This document shows, in pieces, positions 61,803 through 64,000 of a stretch of 64,000 nucleotides of DNA (position 1 is the first letter of the stretch; every line of letters starts with the position of its first letter). Below the pieces are notes generated by a model, which was not told the DNA's origin, made no database searches, and saw only the letters and a list, made by a program, of their open reading frames with translations. The position numbers and the translations under genes were made by a program. This DNA comes from Martelella sp. NC20 (GTDB taxonomy: Bacteria; Pseudomonadota; Alphaproteobacteria; Rhizobiales; Rhizobiaceae): the NCBI RefSeq assembly GCF_013459645.1, contig NZ_CP054861.1, positions 2,468,001-2,532,000 of the forward strand, in the 5' to 3' direction.

Positions 61803-63272
61803 TCACGCGAACAGGCCATGCACGAACCAGCCGGGGGCCTGCGGGGTGTGGAACATCCACAGCCTCAACCCTTGGCGGGTGTCGACCCGCCAGTAGTCGC
61901 GCAGGCCCGAACGCCAGGCCTCGTCCGGCCTCCACCATTCCGGCGCGATCCGCTCCGGCCCGCGGCTCGACGCCGTTTCGAGCCGCATGCGCCGCCAGGA
62001 AAAGCGCGACGGCGGGCGGCGGGCGGCATCGCTCGTCACCGGTTCGGGGAGGAACATGCGCAAGGGGCGGGGATGGTCCATGCGCCATTCGGCCTCCACC
62101 CTTCCATAGGCGCCGGGGATGTCGGTGAAACCGCGTTCGGGGATATGGCTTGCGACGGGCTGGAAGCGGACGATGTTGTCGAGCCCGATGCGGGCGCCGA
62201 GACGGGTCACGAGATCGTCCAGCGCCTCGCCCTCGACCAGCCCGCCTTCGCCGATCTGCTCGGCGGGCAGGTTTTCCACATCGCCGGCCTCAAGCCTGAT
62301 CCGCTCGATGCCGAACCCGGCCTCGATCTCGCTGACGGGGCGCTCGAAAAGCCTGAGAATGCGGGACGCATCGCGCATCGGGCGGGCAAGGCGGAGCGTG
62401 ACGCGCTGATCGCTCTGGTCGACCCGCTCGACGACGAGGGTGATGGCGCGCGCGCCCGCTTCCTTCGCCTTCAGCCGCAGGCAGAGCGTGTCCAGCAGGC
62501 GGGAAAGCGCGGCCATGACGTCATCGACAAGGCCGATCGGCTCGGGGAAGGTCATCCGCACGCCGTAATGCGGCGGCTCGGAAAGCGGCGACACGGCCTC
62601 GCCGCGTGTCCCCGTGGCCTGCTCGAGCCGCTCGATCAGCGCCATGTCGAAGCGGCGGGCAAGGGTGGCGCGCGGCAGGGCCGTCATGTCGGCAATGGTG
62701 TTGAGGCCGAGGCGTTTCAGCGCGGTCGCGGTCTTTTCGTCGATACGCAGTGCGGCGACCGAAAGCGGGCCAATCGCAGCTGAGGTCTTGCCGGCAGGCG
62801 CAATGCCGGGGGCAAAATGCGAGAGCGCCCAGGCAGCACCGCGCGTGTCGGCGATGCCGATATTCACGGAAAGCCGGGTGCGCGAAAGCCGTGCCTTCAT
62901 GTCTTCGAGCATCGCCGCCTCGCCGCCGAAAAGGTGGGATGCGCCGGTGATATCGAGCACCAGCCCATCCCCGCCGTCGAGCCCGGCATGGGGCGTGTAG
63001 CGCGTGGCCCAGCGGGCGAGCATGGTGAGAAACCGCCGGTCGGCGTCAAGGTCGGCGGGCCGGGTGACGAGATCCGGCACATAGGCGCGGGCATCCGCAA
63101 GCCCCATGCCGCGCTCCAGCCCTTGCCGCTCCGCGTCCCGGTTCAGGCAATAAAGCCGGTCGTGATTGCCCTCGCTCAGCGTGACGGCGAACGGACCATC
63201 AACCGGGCGGGCCCTCAGAACCCGCTCGCTCGGCAGTCTTTGAAACCACATGGATACGACGCGCCGTTTCAT
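61803..63272 (-). CDS. imuB: Y-family polymerase-like protein ImuB
   Basis: A 489-residue catalytically inactive Y-family homologue that tethers DnaE2 and the sliding clamp. The N-terminus RVVSMWFQRLPSERVLR replaces the acidic active-site motif of true Y polymerases. GMGLADARAYVPDL, FGGEAAMLEDMKARL and LNTIADMTALPRATLARRF mark the palm, thumb and HhH regions. The start is ATG 63272, overlapping imuA by 74 bases; ATG 63251 is possible. It ends 9 bases before dnaE2. Confidence 0.92.
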   Translation of the reverse strand: MKRRVVSMWFQRLPSERVLRARPVDGPFAVTLSEGNHDRLYCLNRDAERQGLERGMGLADARAYVPDLVTRPADLDADRRFLTMLARWATRYTPHAGLDGGDGLVLDITGASHLFGGEAAMLEDMKARLSRTRLSVNIGIADTRGAAWALSHFAPGIAPAGKTSAAIGPLSVAALRIDEKTATALKRLGLNTIADMTALPRATLARRFDMALIERLEQATGTRGEAVSPLSEPPHYGVRMTFPEPIGLVDDVMAALSRLLDTLCLRLKAKEAGARAITLVVERVDQSDQRVTLRLARPMRDASRILRLFERPVSEIEAGFGIERIRLEAGDVENLPAEQIGEGGLVEGEALDDLVTRLGARIGLDNIVRFQPVASHIPERGFTDIPGAYGRVEAEWRMDHPRPLRMFLPEPVTSDAARRPPSRFSWRRMRLETASSRGPERIAPEWWRPDEAWRSGLRDYWRVDTRQGLRLWMFHTPQAPGWFVHGLFA

Positions 63273-63780
63273 CCCAGCGAACTGCCCAACTGTTAATTGT
63301 TCCTGTTTTGTTCTTTATAATCGACCACGCCTGAAGAGTCGAGTCGGAAGCCGAAAACATCGGTTTGCAGAGCCAGCGCGTGGTCGCCGCCTGATTGCCG
63401 GCCCCTTCCGGATGGAGCGAAAGGCCGATCGTCCTTCCGCTTTCGGCGGCAAGCTGCAGGCGGCGGCCGGGGGTGAGCTCGATAGGCTTGTCCATCTCCA
63501 TGACGACGAGGCCGACGGCGCCGGAGCGCAGGCCTTCCTCGGCGGCGGCCAGCGTCTCCGTCTGGTCGGCGGTGCGCGCGAGGATGATGTCGCGCGGATC
63601 GAAAAATGCCGAGAGCGCCACCGGATTGATCTCCTCGGTAAACCACGAAGGCTTGATCCACAGCACCGTGCCGCCGGTCATGCCGGAAAGCGCTGCCGCA
63701 AAAAACGTGGCGCCGGGGCCGGAAGCGTCATGCACCCGGCCGCGCTGGAGCGGAAATATGGTCGAAAATTCATCCTGCAT
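63199..63780 (-). CDS. imuA: ImuA (RecA/SulA-like component of the mutasome)
   Basis: A 193-residue protein of the ImuA family, divergent RecA-like fold. Visible: GPGATFFAAALSGMTGGTVL, IKPSWFTEEINPVALSAFFD, DQTETLAAAEEGLRSGAVG and GRRLQLAAESGRTIGLSLHP. It is first in the imuA-imuB-dnaE2 operon. A near-consensus LexA box lies 28 bases before the start, which is expected because the operon is normally SOS-induced. Confidence 0.9.
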   Translation of the reverse strand: MQDEFSTIFPLQRGRVHDASGPGATFFAAALSGMTGGTVLWIKPSWFTEEINPVALSAFFDPRDIILARTADQTETLAAAEEGLRSGAVGLVVMEMDKPIELTPGRRLQLAAESGRTIGLSLHPEGAGNQAATTRWLCKPMFSASDSTLQAWSIIKNKTGTINSWAVRWDETARRIHVVSKTAERAGSEGPPG

Positions 63781-63807
63781 GGAGGGATGATATAGCGGAT
63801 CGGATGA

Positions 63808-63822
63808 GAATGAAAAGGGAAC
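63808..63822. promoter_or_regulatory. Candidate LexA box of the imuAB-dnaE2 operon
   Basis: GAAT-N7-GAAC on the plus strand, equal to GTTC-N7-ATTC on the gene strand. The alphaproteobacterial LexA consensus is GTTC-N7-GTTC, so one base differs. It lies between the imuA start (63780) and the end of the neighbouring gene (63841). Confidence 0.68.
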
Positions 63823-63840
63823 AAAAACGAGAGCGAGCCC

Positions 63841-64000
63841 TCATGCCTGTTCCATCAGGGCCACCGCATCCGCGCCGGCGGGAAAGCGCAACCGGCCCGA
63901 TGTGTCGTGTGCGGCCCGCCAGACCGCCTCGGCAACGTCGCTTTCCTTCGTCGTCAGTGGCGGGTTGGCATAACCGGCGAAAACGGGACCCGCATAGTCC
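63841..64000 (-). CDS. Short-chain dehydrogenase, C-terminal end (runs off the window)
   Basis: The minus-strand frame ending with the stop at 63841-63843 is open to the window edge (52 residues). It reads GPVFAGYANPPLTTKESDVA then EAVWRAAHDTSGRLRFPAGA and ends ALMEQA. This resembles the C-terminus of SDR enzymes (VWRAA...LRxPAGxDA). The Rossmann and catalytic parts lie outside the window, so only the family can be suggested. Confidence 0.6.
   Translation of the reverse strand, partial: DYAGPVFAGYANPPLTTKESDVAEAVWRAAHDTSGRLRFPAGADAVALMEQA

Overview
The window reads as a chromosomal piece of a GC-rich alphaproteobacterium, most likely of the Rhizobiales (Hyphomicrobiales). The support is the imuA-imuB-dnaE2 mutagenesis cassette with a near-consensus alphaproteobacterial LexA box, the fused NodQ-type cysN/C, rhizobial-type intergenic palindromes bounded by TAGAGC/GCTCTA, and the number of TRAP and ABC importers. 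A marine or plant-associated Martelella-like genus would fit, but that is only a guess. I saw no rRNA, tRNA, CRISPR array, prophage or insertion sequence.

Layout. 1-7.6 kb: start of a TIGR03032-family gene and a giant repetitive autotransporter. 7.8-14.4 kb (minus strand): nitrilase-family amidase, complete Dpp-type ABC importer and a small unknown protein, with a divergent LysR gene. 15.5-20.5 kb: an indole/styrene-monooxygenase-type cluster (flavin reductase, SDR, StyA-like oxygenase) flanked by two XylS-type AraC regulators. 20.6-28.4 kb: a compact plus-strand operon with a TrpA-like protein, FGGY kinase, ribose-type ABC importer, a TrpB-like protein that has lost the PLP lysine, and a second TrpA-like protein. 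28.4-32.1 kb: TRAP importer plus Crp-type regulator. 32.4-36.0 kb: sulfate activation (cysD, cysNC, cysQ). 36.1-40.6 kb: polysaccharide genes (broken glycosyltransferase, WecA-like initiating transferase, Wzc-like BY-kinase). 40.8-46.3 kb: lytic transglycosylase, then a TPP riboswitch in front of a fused DctQM/DctP TRAP importer and a Gfo/Idh oxidoreductase. 46.4-47.7 kb: diguanylate cyclase. 47.9-53.0 kb: hexuronate unit (gntR-dctPQM divergent from uxuA). 53.0-56.9 kb: MarR/DUF1428 pair and an FMN-riboswitch riboflavin operon (ribD-ribBA-ribH). 57.2-64 kb: PPOX-fold protein, P-loop kinase, dnaE2-imuB-imuA and the end of an SDR gene.

The most unusual part is 15.5-28.4 kb. The TrpA reaction is retro-aldol release of indole from a phosphorylated indolyl polyol. 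Here two divergent TrpA-like proteins, both keeping the catalytic Glu/Asp pair, sit in one operon with a sugar/polyol importer and a polyol/ketose-type kinase. Next to it is a StyA/IndA-type oxygenase cluster of the sort that oxidises indole. A reasonable hypothesis is a catabolic route: import of an indolyl polyol or related aryl-sugar, phosphorylation, retro-aldol cleavage by a TrpA-like enzyme, and oxidation of the released indole. The TrpB homologue lacks the Schiff-base lysine (Tyr93 aligned) and so cannot be an ordinary tryptophan synthase. The second unusual item is the TPP riboswitch controlling a TRAP importer, which suggests uptake of thiamine or a thiamine precursor.
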